NCBI GenBank assembly: GCA_001772615.1
Contig: MEUZ01000003.1
Span: 1-64,000 of the forward strand
Origin: a candidate division WWE3 bacterium RIFCSPHIGHO2_01_FULL_40_23
Lineage (GTDB): Bacteria > Patescibacteria > WWE3 > UBA101185 > 2-01-FULL-41-18
Direction of reading: 5' to 3'
DNA: 64,000 nucleotides
Shown here: positions 35,407 to 42,774 of the stretch, in pieces
Layout: the number at the start of each line of letters is the position of its first letter
Position numbering within the stretch: the stretch's first letter is position 1
Made by a program: the position numbers and the translations under genes
The notes under the pieces: generated by a model
The model's input: the letters and a program-made list of their open reading frames with translations, nothing else
What the model was told of the DNA's origin: nothing
The model's database searches: none

Positions 35407-36273
35407 TTACTCCTTGCGAGCCGCTACCCAGATTGAGTCATAAAAATTAACTCCAAAGAGCAGATTAATAACATAATGAAACATAAAATACAGGTCCTTA
35501 GCAAAGAGTTTTAGCCCTTTTGCTGCATAATAGGGATCAAGCGAGCTATCTGTGACTTTAAAACCCTCCTTTTCAAGAACTTTAGTAAGCGTTTTTGTCG
35601 TGAAATGAGAAAGATGTATTTCTCTTATAGAACCGTCAAGAACGACTTTCGGAAACTGCATCTTACCCTCACCGTATTTCCTGATGCCAAACTTCCTCAA
35701 AAACCTCTTTACTAAAAACTTCAGGCTGTTTACATCGTTTGGAACTGCGATAACTAAAACACCACCTTTTTTTAGAAGCATAAAACAGATTTTAATGACA
35801 TCTCTTGGATAATGCACATGTTCAAGCACATGAAAAAGACTAATGGCATCAAACTTTTCGGCTATTTCTTGAATTTCTTCCGCCCTTAGCCTAGTAAGTT
35901 TGATCTCGTATTTTTCTTTTGCTGTTTTAATAGCGCTTTCAGAAACCTCCGTTCCCAAAACTTTTAAAAAATTGCCTTTAGCAAGATTTAAGAACTCCCC
36001 TGTTCCAGCACCAATATCAAGAAGAGAACCACCTTTTGATATTGAAAGTATTTTCTTCAAGCGCCTATTCCACATTCGCTTTCTCGCACTCTCTTCTAAA
36101 ACCCACAAATCATATTGCGAGGGTTTTGAATAAAATTCCTCTATTTCCTTGGGGGAAGGTCTTGGATTATCAAAAATATAACCGCAGTCCAAGCATTTAA
36201 AAATTCCAGCGTAATCATCCACTTCCTGGATACCTTTTTCGCCGCACAAAGGACAAAAATCAAGTTTTTCCAT
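35407..36273 (-). CDS. Zinc-ribbon class I SAM methyltransferase
   Basis: A 288-residue protein. An N-terminal zinc ribbon (CPLCGEKG...CLDCGYIFDNP) precedes a Rossmann methyltransferase domain with the glycine motif LLDIGAGTGEFL (~80) and LFHVLEHVHYP. This layout (a Methyltransf_23-like domain after a ribbon) is frequent in sugar- or surface-polymer-modifying methyltransferases next to glycosyltransferases, as here. The substrate is not known. Confidence 0.82.
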   Translation of the reverse strand: MEKLDFCPLCGEKGIQEVDDYAGIFKCLDCGYIFDNPRPSPKEIEEFYSKPSQYDLWVLEESARKRMWNRRLKKILSISKGGSLLDIGAGTGEFLNLAKGNFLKVLGTEVSESAIKTAKEKYEIKLTRLRAEEIQEIAEKFDAISLFHVLEHVHYPRDVIKICFMLLKKGGVLVIAVPNDVNSLKFLVKRFLRKFGIRKYGEGKMQFPKVVLDGSIREIHLSHFTTKTLTKVLEKEGFKVTDSSLDPYYAAKGLKLFAKDLYFMFHYVINLLFGVNFYDSIWVAARKE

Positions 36274-36324
36274 AAACTAAGCTATAATAACATCTTTCAG
36301 TTTCTCTGCTATACTAAAAGTGCT

Positions 36325-37479
36325 ATGAAAATTGCTATAAATGGTCAGATTCTCTTCATAGATGAATTAAAACCAACCGGACCTTACGCTTATACCGAAA
36401 ATCTTATTAAGGCTTTATCTAGTATTGACCATTCCAATATTTATAATATTTATATACCCGAAGAGAATTTAAATAATCATAGTAGCGTTGCTTTTAACGA
36501 TCTGACAAACCAAAACCCAAACTTTAATTTAATAAAAATAAAAAAAGTATTATCTTTCACCCACTTTTCTGTTCCGCTACAACTTTTTAAAGACCGCCCT
36601 AATATATTTTTCACAGCTATACACACAGTACCAATCGTCAAACCTAAAAAAACATTTCTAGTATCAATGGTGCACGGTTTAGAGTATGAATATTCCCCGC
36701 GATTTAAAAACACTCTTGGTAAACTAGCCGAAATACTCCCCTTATACCTCACTTCAAAACTATCAGATATAATTATTGTCCCCTCGAATTACACAAAAGA
36801 TAAACTTATTGAAAAGAGGTGGGTAAATAAACAAAAGATGTCGGTTATACCGGAAGGAATAAAAGACATATACGGTAAAAGCAGTCCGTCAGAAATTGAA
36901 GAGGTGAAGAAAAAATTTAATCTAGTAGAAAAACCGTATCTTATATTTATCTCAACTATCCAGCCTAGAAAAAATATTCCTAAAATGGTGGAGGCCTTTT
37001 CACAAGCTTATAGAGATCTGGGTATAAAAAGTTTGTCACTTTTGATTGTAGGAAAAAAGGGGTGGGATTACAAAGAAGCGCTTGAAGCCCCAGCAAGATT
37101 TGGCATTGAAAATCAAGTCATCTTCAAACATGACGTTTCAGATAATGATCTTGCCTCATTATTACCAGGCTCCACAGCTTTTATTAACATTTCGCTTGAG
37201 GAGGGCTTTGGGCTTACCGTTTTAGAAGCTTTACGCTGTAAAGTGCCCTGTATTCTTTCTGATATCCCTCCTTTTCAAGAACTCGCAGCCGGTGCAGCCT
37301 ATTTTAATGCTCCTGATGATATAAAAGGAACAAAAGAAAACATTATAAATGCCATTACAAACACTAAGTTAAATTTAACTCTCTTAAATAAAGGTTATGA
37401 AATTTCTAAAAAATACACCTGGGAGAACACAGCAAAAACAACCCTAAGAGTCTTTGAGAGCCTCGTTAAAAACATTTAA
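36325..37479 (+). CDS. Family 4 glycosyltransferase
   Basis: A 384-residue GT-B enzyme. The C-terminal half carries YLIFISTIQPRKNIPKMVEA and the EX7E motif in SLEEGFGLTVLEALRCKVPC. Its last 36 bases are also the last 36 bases of the convergent glycosyltransferase gene at 37444-38589. The two proteins are distant homologues and may act in the same surface-glycan pathway. Confidence 0.85.
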   Translation: MKIAINGQILFIDELKPTGPYAYTENLIKALSSIDHSNIYNIYIPEENLNNHSSVAFNDLTNQNPNFNLIKIKKVLSFTHFSVPLQLFKDRPNIFFTAIHTVPIVKPKKTFLVSMVHGLEYEYSPRFKNTLGKLAEILPLYLTSKLSDIIIVPSNYTKDKLIEKRWVNKQKMSVIPEGIKDIYGKSSPSEIEEVKKKFNLVEKPYLIFISTIQPRKNIPKMVEAFSQAYRDLGIKSLSLLIVGKKGWDYKEALEAPARFGIENQVIFKHDVSDNDLASLLPGSTAFINISLEEGFGLTVLEALRCKVPCILSDIPPFQELAAGAAYFNAPDDIKGTKENIINAITNTKLNLTLLNKGYEISKKYTWENTAKTTLRVFESLVKNI

Positions 37480-38589
37480 TGTCTGTGAGGCTGTATTTGT
37501 CCAGTTATACTTACCCATTAATCTCCTTCCTTTATCTATAAAACTTTGCTTCAGTTTAGTGTCTGAAAGTACCATATTTACTTTTTTAGCAATATCGTAG
37601 GGATTAAAAGGATCAAAATACAAAACAGAGTCACCATATACCTCCCGATGGCAAGGAATATCCGATACAACACAGGGGGTATCATGAATCATTGATTCAA
37701 GAGGGGTTAAGCTAAACCCTTCTTTCAATGAAGGAAAGACATAAACTTCCGCCTCTTTCCGAAGTGAGGTCGCCTCCTCATCCGTTACATACCCACCTCT
37801 CCCGGGAAAAACAACAAACTCACCCATGCTCCTCTTCTGTGCTAATTCAAAAAGGCGCTTGGCAAATAAATCATTCTTCCCCACCAGAACTAACTGCCCC
37901 TTATAACCAAAATCTTCCCTCAAAATCTCAAAAGCCTCAAAAAGTCTCTTTAGATTTTTATGTTCGTACATACTGCCAACGTATAAAATGAAAGGTTCCA
38001 TTATCCCGTATTTTTTCAAAACACTCTTGGAATTAAGGCCTGAATCTTTAAGGTCGGGATCTACACCTTCATAAGCCACTACATATTTGTCCCCATTAAT
38101 GAACGGGTAATTTTCAACAAGGTCTTTTTTTGTAGCCTGGGAAGGCACTAAAACCCTCGTTGACTTAACCAAAGCCAGAAAAACCACTAAAAAATAGACC
38201 CATTTTTTAAACCTGTAATAAAATCTCGGAAGGGTCGTTCCCTCCTCTGTACTGAAAGTGTGCATTATTATATCGGCTATTGCCGTTACAATCTTAAAAG
38301 GATAAAAAAGCGGGATATTAAAGTGAGGTACATACAAAAGGTCTAGCCTGAAACGCAGTAGCTTTAAAAGAAAGAGAGTTTGTTCCTCAAACGAATACCA
38401 ACTATAATTCGCCAGTATCTTTTTGAATCTTTCGGACTTCGGCCTGTATAAATCAAAGCCCTTTTTCTTAAGAAAAATTAAATATGTATTTTTACTATCC
38501 AGCTTTTCAAGGTGAGAAATAATGTTTTTTAAATACCTTCCCGGTCCCGCTTCATGGTAAAATCTTGCATCTATGCCAATAACACTCAT
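37444..38589 (-). CDS. Family 4 glycosyltransferase
   Basis: A 381-residue GT-B enzyme with FILYVGSMYEHKNLKRLFEA and SLKEGFSLTPLESMIHDTPC. It begins with GIDARFYHEAGPGRYLKNII, typical of mannosyl/rhamnosyl-transferase-like GT4 proteins. It overlaps the upstream LytR_C gene by four bases and shares its 3' end with the convergent GT4 gene. Confidence 0.85.
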   Translation of the reverse strand: MSVIGIDARFYHEAGPGRYLKNIISHLEKLDSKNTYLIFLKKKGFDLYRPKSERFKKILANYSWYSFEEQTLFLLKLLRFRLDLLYVPHFNIPLFYPFKIVTAIADIIMHTFSTEEGTTLPRFYYRFKKWVYFLVVFLALVKSTRVLVPSQATKKDLVENYPFINGDKYVVAYEGVDPDLKDSGLNSKSVLKKYGIMEPFILYVGSMYEHKNLKRLFEAFEILREDFGYKGQLVLVGKNDLFAKRLFELAQKRSMGEFVVFPGRGGYVTDEEATSLRKEAEVYVFPSLKEGFSLTPLESMIHDTPCVVSDIPCHREVYGDSVLYFDPFNPYDIAKKVNMVLSDTKLKQSFIDKGRRLMGKYNWTNTASQTLNVFNEALKDS

Positions 38590-39935
38590 TTCCTGCCTAT
38601 TATAATAAGCACATCATAGGCAGTACTTTCTGGTAGAGGCTTTGAGAGCTTAAAACTATAGGACTTTTGCAGATCAGTTTTGAGGGTGTCGGCAAACTCC
38701 TTTTTACTCTCTTTAATTGACACTTCCGTTTCCGCATAATCAAACCGGGCCGCATTTCCTATCTCGGTTACATTATATCCTTGAAGAGTCAGAAAATCCT
38801 TCGCTTTACCTGCTGTACCTACGACACCTGCTCCATTTTCAACTCTTATCTTCAGCTTGTCCTTTTCAAGCTTTACAGGCTCTATTTCCGAAGTAGATTC
38901 CTTCACCTCTTCCAGCGTTTGTGATGAACTTGTTGACTCTTTAACACCAAAAACATCCGGTTTCTTTTCAACCTTTCCACCTAACAGATTAAACTTTGCG
39001 TGAAAAACCGAGAGAACGATTAAAAGAAGTGATATGGCAACAAGAGCTGGCGCCGCATATTTAATAAGTGATACTGATCCAACCCTTTCCTTCGTTTCTC
39101 CCAAGGAGGCCAGATTATAAAATGATGCAGCCTGTTCCTCATACCCCTCTTTTACTAACGAATACATTATCAGAAGCCTTTCAAAACCTTCATACTCTTT
39201 CAGGCTCACATCAAATGGCAGATCAACTTTTTTTGCGCTGAATGACTGATCCAGCTTAAAATCTTCACCAAAATAATACAAAGTCTTTATAGGTTTTTCT
39301 CTGTTAAAAGTTGAGAGATCATTAACAAGGGAGCTCATCTTTGAATTTATTTCAGAGGATGTAATATATGTCCCTGAAAAATAAACTCCCCCATACTCTG
39401 ACGCAACAAGCGTGGCTTCATCCACACCTTTGAATATAAAGAAAAACGGATCCCTAACCCCCACAAACTTTGAAAAAACAAAGGAATTAGGGAAAATTCC
39501 TATACACTCTTTAGTCAAAAGCTTGCAAACCTGTAAAAAGCTTTCAATATGGCTTTTTCTTGCCCCCAGGAATTGATACACAAAAGGGCTGACTTTTTGA
39601 TAAACACAGTAGAGATCCTCAAGAGATCCCCCCACAAAGGCTGAAGCTTGTTTTCTCAAATTTGAAAGCGGATCCTCCTCATCATTTCCGACTACGAAAA
39701 ACCGGTCATATATATCTTTTTCTTGAATAAGAAAAAGGATCTTATTTGGCCGATTCCTAAAAAGTTTTAATAAATCTTTTAGATTTTTAGCAAAATCCTC
39801 AACCGAGAGAATGACGCTGTCATTTGCTGTTGTCGGATCAAGACTTACAGATCTATAAGAAAGGTCTGACGTGGAAATAGCCCTAAGCTGGTTCTTATTC
39901 AACTCAACGAGAAAGACCGAAGGAGCCTTAGTCAT
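38586..39935 (-). CDS. PilM-like domain fused to a LytR C-terminal domain
   Basis: A 449-residue protein in three parts. Residues ~1-270 look like a degenerate actin/PilM-type fold. A transmembrane helix follows (about 293-313). After a Ser/Glu-rich linker comes a C-terminal LytR_C domain (about 350-449; IRVENGAGVVGTAGKAKDFL, then GYNVTEIGNA). LytR_C domains are extracellular and often accompany wall-polymer ligases. The arrangement suggests a link between a cytoplasmic ring or pilus-like partner and the wall. The PilM resemblance is a judgement from pattern and is uncertain. Confidence 0.6.
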   Translation of the reverse strand: MTKAPSVFLVELNKNQLRAISTSDLSYRSVSLDPTTANDSVILSVEDFAKNLKDLLKLFRNRPNKILFLIQEKDIYDRFFVVGNDEEDPLSNLRKQASAFVGGSLEDLYCVYQKVSPFVYQFLGARKSHIESFLQVCKLLTKECIGIFPNSFVFSKFVGVRDPFFFIFKGVDEATLVASEYGGVYFSGTYITSSEINSKMSSLVNDLSTFNREKPIKTLYYFGEDFKLDQSFSAKKVDLPFDVSLKEYEGFERLLIMYSLVKEGYEEQAASFYNLASLGETKERVGSVSLIKYAAPALVAISLLLIVLSVFHAKFNLLGGKVEKKPDVFGVKESTSSSQTLEEVKESTSEIEPVKLEKDKLKIRVENGAGVVGTAGKAKDFLTLQGYNVTEIGNAARFDYAETEVSIKESKKEFADTLKTDLQKSYSFKLSKPLPESTAYDVLIIIGRK

Positions 39936-39955
39936 AACCTAAATATGATATCAAA

Positions 39956-40516
39956 TCACACCTTGGAGAGAAAGAGCAGATACTCTTTATTACCACCTCT
40001 TTTTCCTTGTATGGGAGATATGGTATAAGAATTGAGTCTTATCCCCTCCACATTCTTTATTTTTAAAATGGTCTTTTTAAGAACTTCCTCTTGATCTTCA
40101 TCCCCTAAAACACCTTTCCTAATTAAATCCCAGTTAGCTTCATAATGCGGTTTAAGAAGAGATATAACACTTCCCCCGATCTTAAGATTTTTAATGGTAT
40201 TTGGGAGTATCTTTTCCTGTTTAGTCCATGAAACATCTATCGAAATAAAGTCTACATGTTCCGGAAGAGTAACGTGCAAAGCGTTTGTCCTTTCCATAAC
40301 CACAACCCTTTTATCATTTCTAAGTTTATAACTTAACTGCCCGTATGAAGTGTCAACTGAATAAACTATGCGAGCGCCTTCTCTTAAAAGACATTCCACG
40401 AAACCCCCCGTAGAACTTCCGAAATCCGCGCATATCAAATCTTTTACCGATATATTAAAGAACTTAAGAGCGTATGACAGTTTCTCCCCAGCTCTTGAAA
40501 CAAACCCCTCATTCAT
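39956..40516 (-). CDS. TlyA-like FtsJ-fold rRNA methyltransferase without S4 domain
   Basis: A 186-residue methyltransferase matching the C-terminal part of TlyA hemolysin/2'-O-methyltransferases: FVSRAGEKLSYALKFF, the SAM motif CADFGSSTGGFVECLL, 'YSVDTSYGQLSYKLRND' and KPHYEAN. The RNA-binding S4 domain (~60 residues) found at the N terminus of TlyA is missing. It is likely an rRNA methyltransferase; the target position is unknown. Confidence 0.85.
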   Translation of the reverse strand: MNEGFVSRAGEKLSYALKFFNISVKDLICADFGSSTGGFVECLLREGARIVYSVDTSYGQLSYKLRNDKRVVVMERTNALHVTLPEHVDFISIDVSWTKQEKILPNTIKNLKIGGSVISLLKPHYEANWDLIRKGVLGDEDQEEVLKKTILKIKNVEGIRLNSYTISPIQGKRGGNKEYLLFLSKV

Positions 40517-40532
40517 GTAGAAATAATATCAG

Positions 40533-41369
40533 ATGGCGCAGCACCAAGATAACAGGTATCATCAGATAAAAAGAGTTCTTGAAATCCATCACAAAAAGGT
40601 AATTAAAGACTTTTCTAGAAAGCACGCTCCCCTTCTTAAAAAAACTGCATCCAAAGGTGTTTCTTTGGCGGGTGCCGCCGTTATATTCTCATCCCTTCTG
40701 GCGGGTGCCGCTTCTTCTGATATTTCAGGAACAAAACAACCCATAAGAAGCGAGAAGAAAGAAGGCTCGGAAGACGAAAGGAAAGATATCAATCTTATCC
40801 TTAAAAGCGGAAATCTTCTTACCGTTGAAAAAGAAAATGAAATAGCGAACAAGCTTTCAAAAAACTTTGATCTGAAGCTTTCATCAACCCTTGATGGAAA
40901 CAGACTCAATGAGGTATATGGCTTTATTGGAGCGGAACAGCATCTTTACAGATGGCCAGGGGACACACTTTCAAACCACGATCTTCAGCGAGCGGGAATT
41001 GCCCCTTTAAAGGGGGCTTTCGGGTATTTTGATAATGCAGAGCAGGAAAAGTATTATGTAGCCGTTCAGCTTCATGAACTCCCAGACTGGAATAGCAAAT
41101 GGTCTACACTAAAACCTTGGTACAGATATAGAAAAGTTTTCGTTTATAACCCTGATAACGGGAAGGCAGTTGTGGCCGTAATTGGGGATTCAGGCCCTTC
41201 CAAATTTACGGGAAAGACTTTTGGCGGAAGTCCTGAAATTATGGAATATCTTCAGAGAGTTGATGGAGCCCAAAAAGGAAAAGTTGTAATATTATTTATA
41301 GAAGACCCTGATAACAAAGTTGCTTTGGGGCCAGTTATAACAAATGATAACCTAGCACTAACAAGATGA
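40533..41369 (+). CDS. Exported CPR-type protein with 'GDSGPSKFTGKTFGGSPE' domain
   Basis: A 278-residue protein with a basic N terminus, a hydrophobic segment (about residues 43-62) and a ~170-residue exported domain. That domain has GFIGAEQHLYRWPGD (~130), 'YNPDNGKAVVAVIGDSGPS' and GKTFGGSPEIMEYL. I associate this signature with uncharacterised CPR secreted proteins. The beta-rich GDSGP region recalls double-psi barrel or wall-lytic domains, but no catalytic set is clear. It shares a four-base overlap with the next gene. Confidence 0.65.
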   Translation: MAQHQDNRYHQIKRVLEIHHKKVIKDFSRKHAPLLKKTASKGVSLAGAAVIFSSLLAGAASSDISGTKQPIRSEKKEGSEDERKDINLILKSGNLLTVEKENEIANKLSKNFDLKLSSTLDGNRLNEVYGFIGAEQHLYRWPGDTLSNHDLQRAGIAPLKGAFGYFDNAEQEKYYVAVQLHELPDWNSKWSTLKPWYRYRKVFVYNPDNGKAVVAVIGDSGPSKFTGKTFGGSPEIMEYLQRVDGAQKGKVVILFIEDPDNKVALGPVITNDNLALTR

Positions 41370-41692
41370 AATTTTTATTTGAGGAAATTGCTAATATTGA
41401 ATATTTAAATCTTGAATTTTCCAAGTTGGAAATAGAAGAAACGGAACTGGATCATTTAAACCACCTTGCAAAGTCAATTATCCATCACAAAACTTTGGAT
41501 TTGATACTTGATGAGCTTCCCGATGACTGCAGGGAAGAATTCCTTGTAATTTTATCAGAGGATGAGGACCATCAAACGGTTCTTGATTATCTAAAAAAGT
41601 CTATTAAAGACTTTGAGGTTAAACTAATTGAGAAAGTTAAAGAAATTGAGCTTGAATTAATGGCTGAAATTAAAGGTGAGGGTACTGCTTAG
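41366..41692 (+). CDS. Small acidic helical protein, function unknown
   Basis: A 108-residue protein with many Glu/Asp/Leu residues, predicted almost wholly helical, with 'LDLILDELPDDCREEFLVIL' in the middle and a coiled-coil-like C terminus. It is translationally coupled to the exported protein before it. It overlaps rodA by 23 bases on the opposite strand. Not recognised. Confidence 0.6.
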   Translation: MKFLFEEIANIEYLNLEFSKLEIEETELDHLNHLAKSIIHHKTLDLILDELPDDCREEFLVILSEDEDHQTVLDYLKKSIKDFEVKLIEKVKEIELELMAEIKGEGTA

Positions 41693-42743
41693 CCCTTTTC
41701 CACACAGCATTTACAAACCCCAAACCCATAAAAGTGCTTAACATTGAACTCCCCCCATAGGACACGAGAGGGAGAGTAATTCCTGTTACCGGCATAATTC
41801 CTACATTCATCCCGATGTTAATAAACATCTGAAACAAAATAATTGTGAAGACACCCACACAGACGAAAAAACTAAATCTATCCTTTGAAAAAACCATTAC
41901 TTTTAAAATACCCCAAAGAAGAAAGCCGAAAAGTACAAAAAGAAGGATTACTCCCATAAAGCCCCATTCCTCCGAAAAAGAAGCAAAAATAAAGTCAGTA
42001 TAATATTCAGGTAAAAACTTAAGCCTTGACTGTGTACCATGCCCGAAACCTTTCCCAAAAATCAATCCGGAACCAACAGCAATCTGTGACTGTAAAACAT
42101 TGTAACCTGCCCCAAGAGGGTCTTTATAAGGATCTAAAAACACAAAAATCCTTTCTTTTTGGTAATCCTTCATTAAATTCCATACAGGGCCTGAAATAAT
42201 ACCAAATATAATAAAACCAATTAAAAAATAAACTTTATTAATCTTAGAAGACGCTAGAACCATTAAATAAACTAATACAATAATGATAGAGGTACCAAGA
42301 TCCGGTTGAAGAAAAACCAAAAGAAATGTGGGAAGAAAAAGTGCCAAACTTTTGAAAAAATCTGAAAGCTTGGGCTTTTCCTTGGCAATCTTTGAAAAAA
42401 AATAACTTAATAGGAACACCAGTATAATTTTGGCGAATTCAGAGGGTTGAAAGTTAAACGAACCAAAAGTTATCCATCTTAAAGATCCTCTAACTTCTTT
42501 TCCTGCTATCAGAGTTAATAAAAGCAGGAAATTCATGAATATAAATATGTACTTCCAAAAAGGAAAAAACATTGAGTAATCAATGGAAGAAAGCGTAAAA
42601 AAAAGAAGGATACCTAAAACAGTATATGCCACCTGTTGCCTTGCGTAACCTTCAGAAAGAGATAAAAGAACAAAGATCCCAAGTGAGCTTATCAATATTG
42701 AGGGTATCAGAAGAGAAAAATTAATATTTTCAAGGATTTTCAT
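41670..42743 (-). CDS. rodA: RodA/FtsW-family SEDS glycosyltransferase (elongation type)
   Basis: A 357-residue SEDS protein with about ten helices. It carries LRWITFGSFNFQPSEFAKII, QPDLGTS, GAGYNVLQSQIAVGSG and TGITLPLVSYGGSSM. SEDS proteins polymerise lipid II into glycan strands. It lacks division-cluster neighbours such as murG, and a second SEDS gene (ftsW) lies in the dcw cluster, so this one is assigned to elongation. Confidence 0.88.
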   Translation of the reverse strand: MKILENINFSLLIPSILISSLGIFVLLSLSEGYARQQVAYTVLGILLFFTLSSIDYSMFFPFWKYIFIFMNFLLLLTLIAGKEVRGSLRWITFGSFNFQPSEFAKIILVFLLSYFFSKIAKEKPKLSDFFKSLALFLPTFLLVFLQPDLGTSIIIVLVYLMVLASSKINKVYFLIGFIIFGIISGPVWNLMKDYQKERIFVFLDPYKDPLGAGYNVLQSQIAVGSGLIFGKGFGHGTQSRLKFLPEYYTDFIFASFSEEWGFMGVILLFVLFGFLLWGILKVMVFSKDRFSFFVCVGVFTIILFQMFINIGMNVGIMPVTGITLPLVSYGGSSMLSTFMGLGFVNAVWKRAKQYPHL

Positions 42744-42774
42744 AGAAGATAGTTTTGGTTAGCACTCTTTGAAG

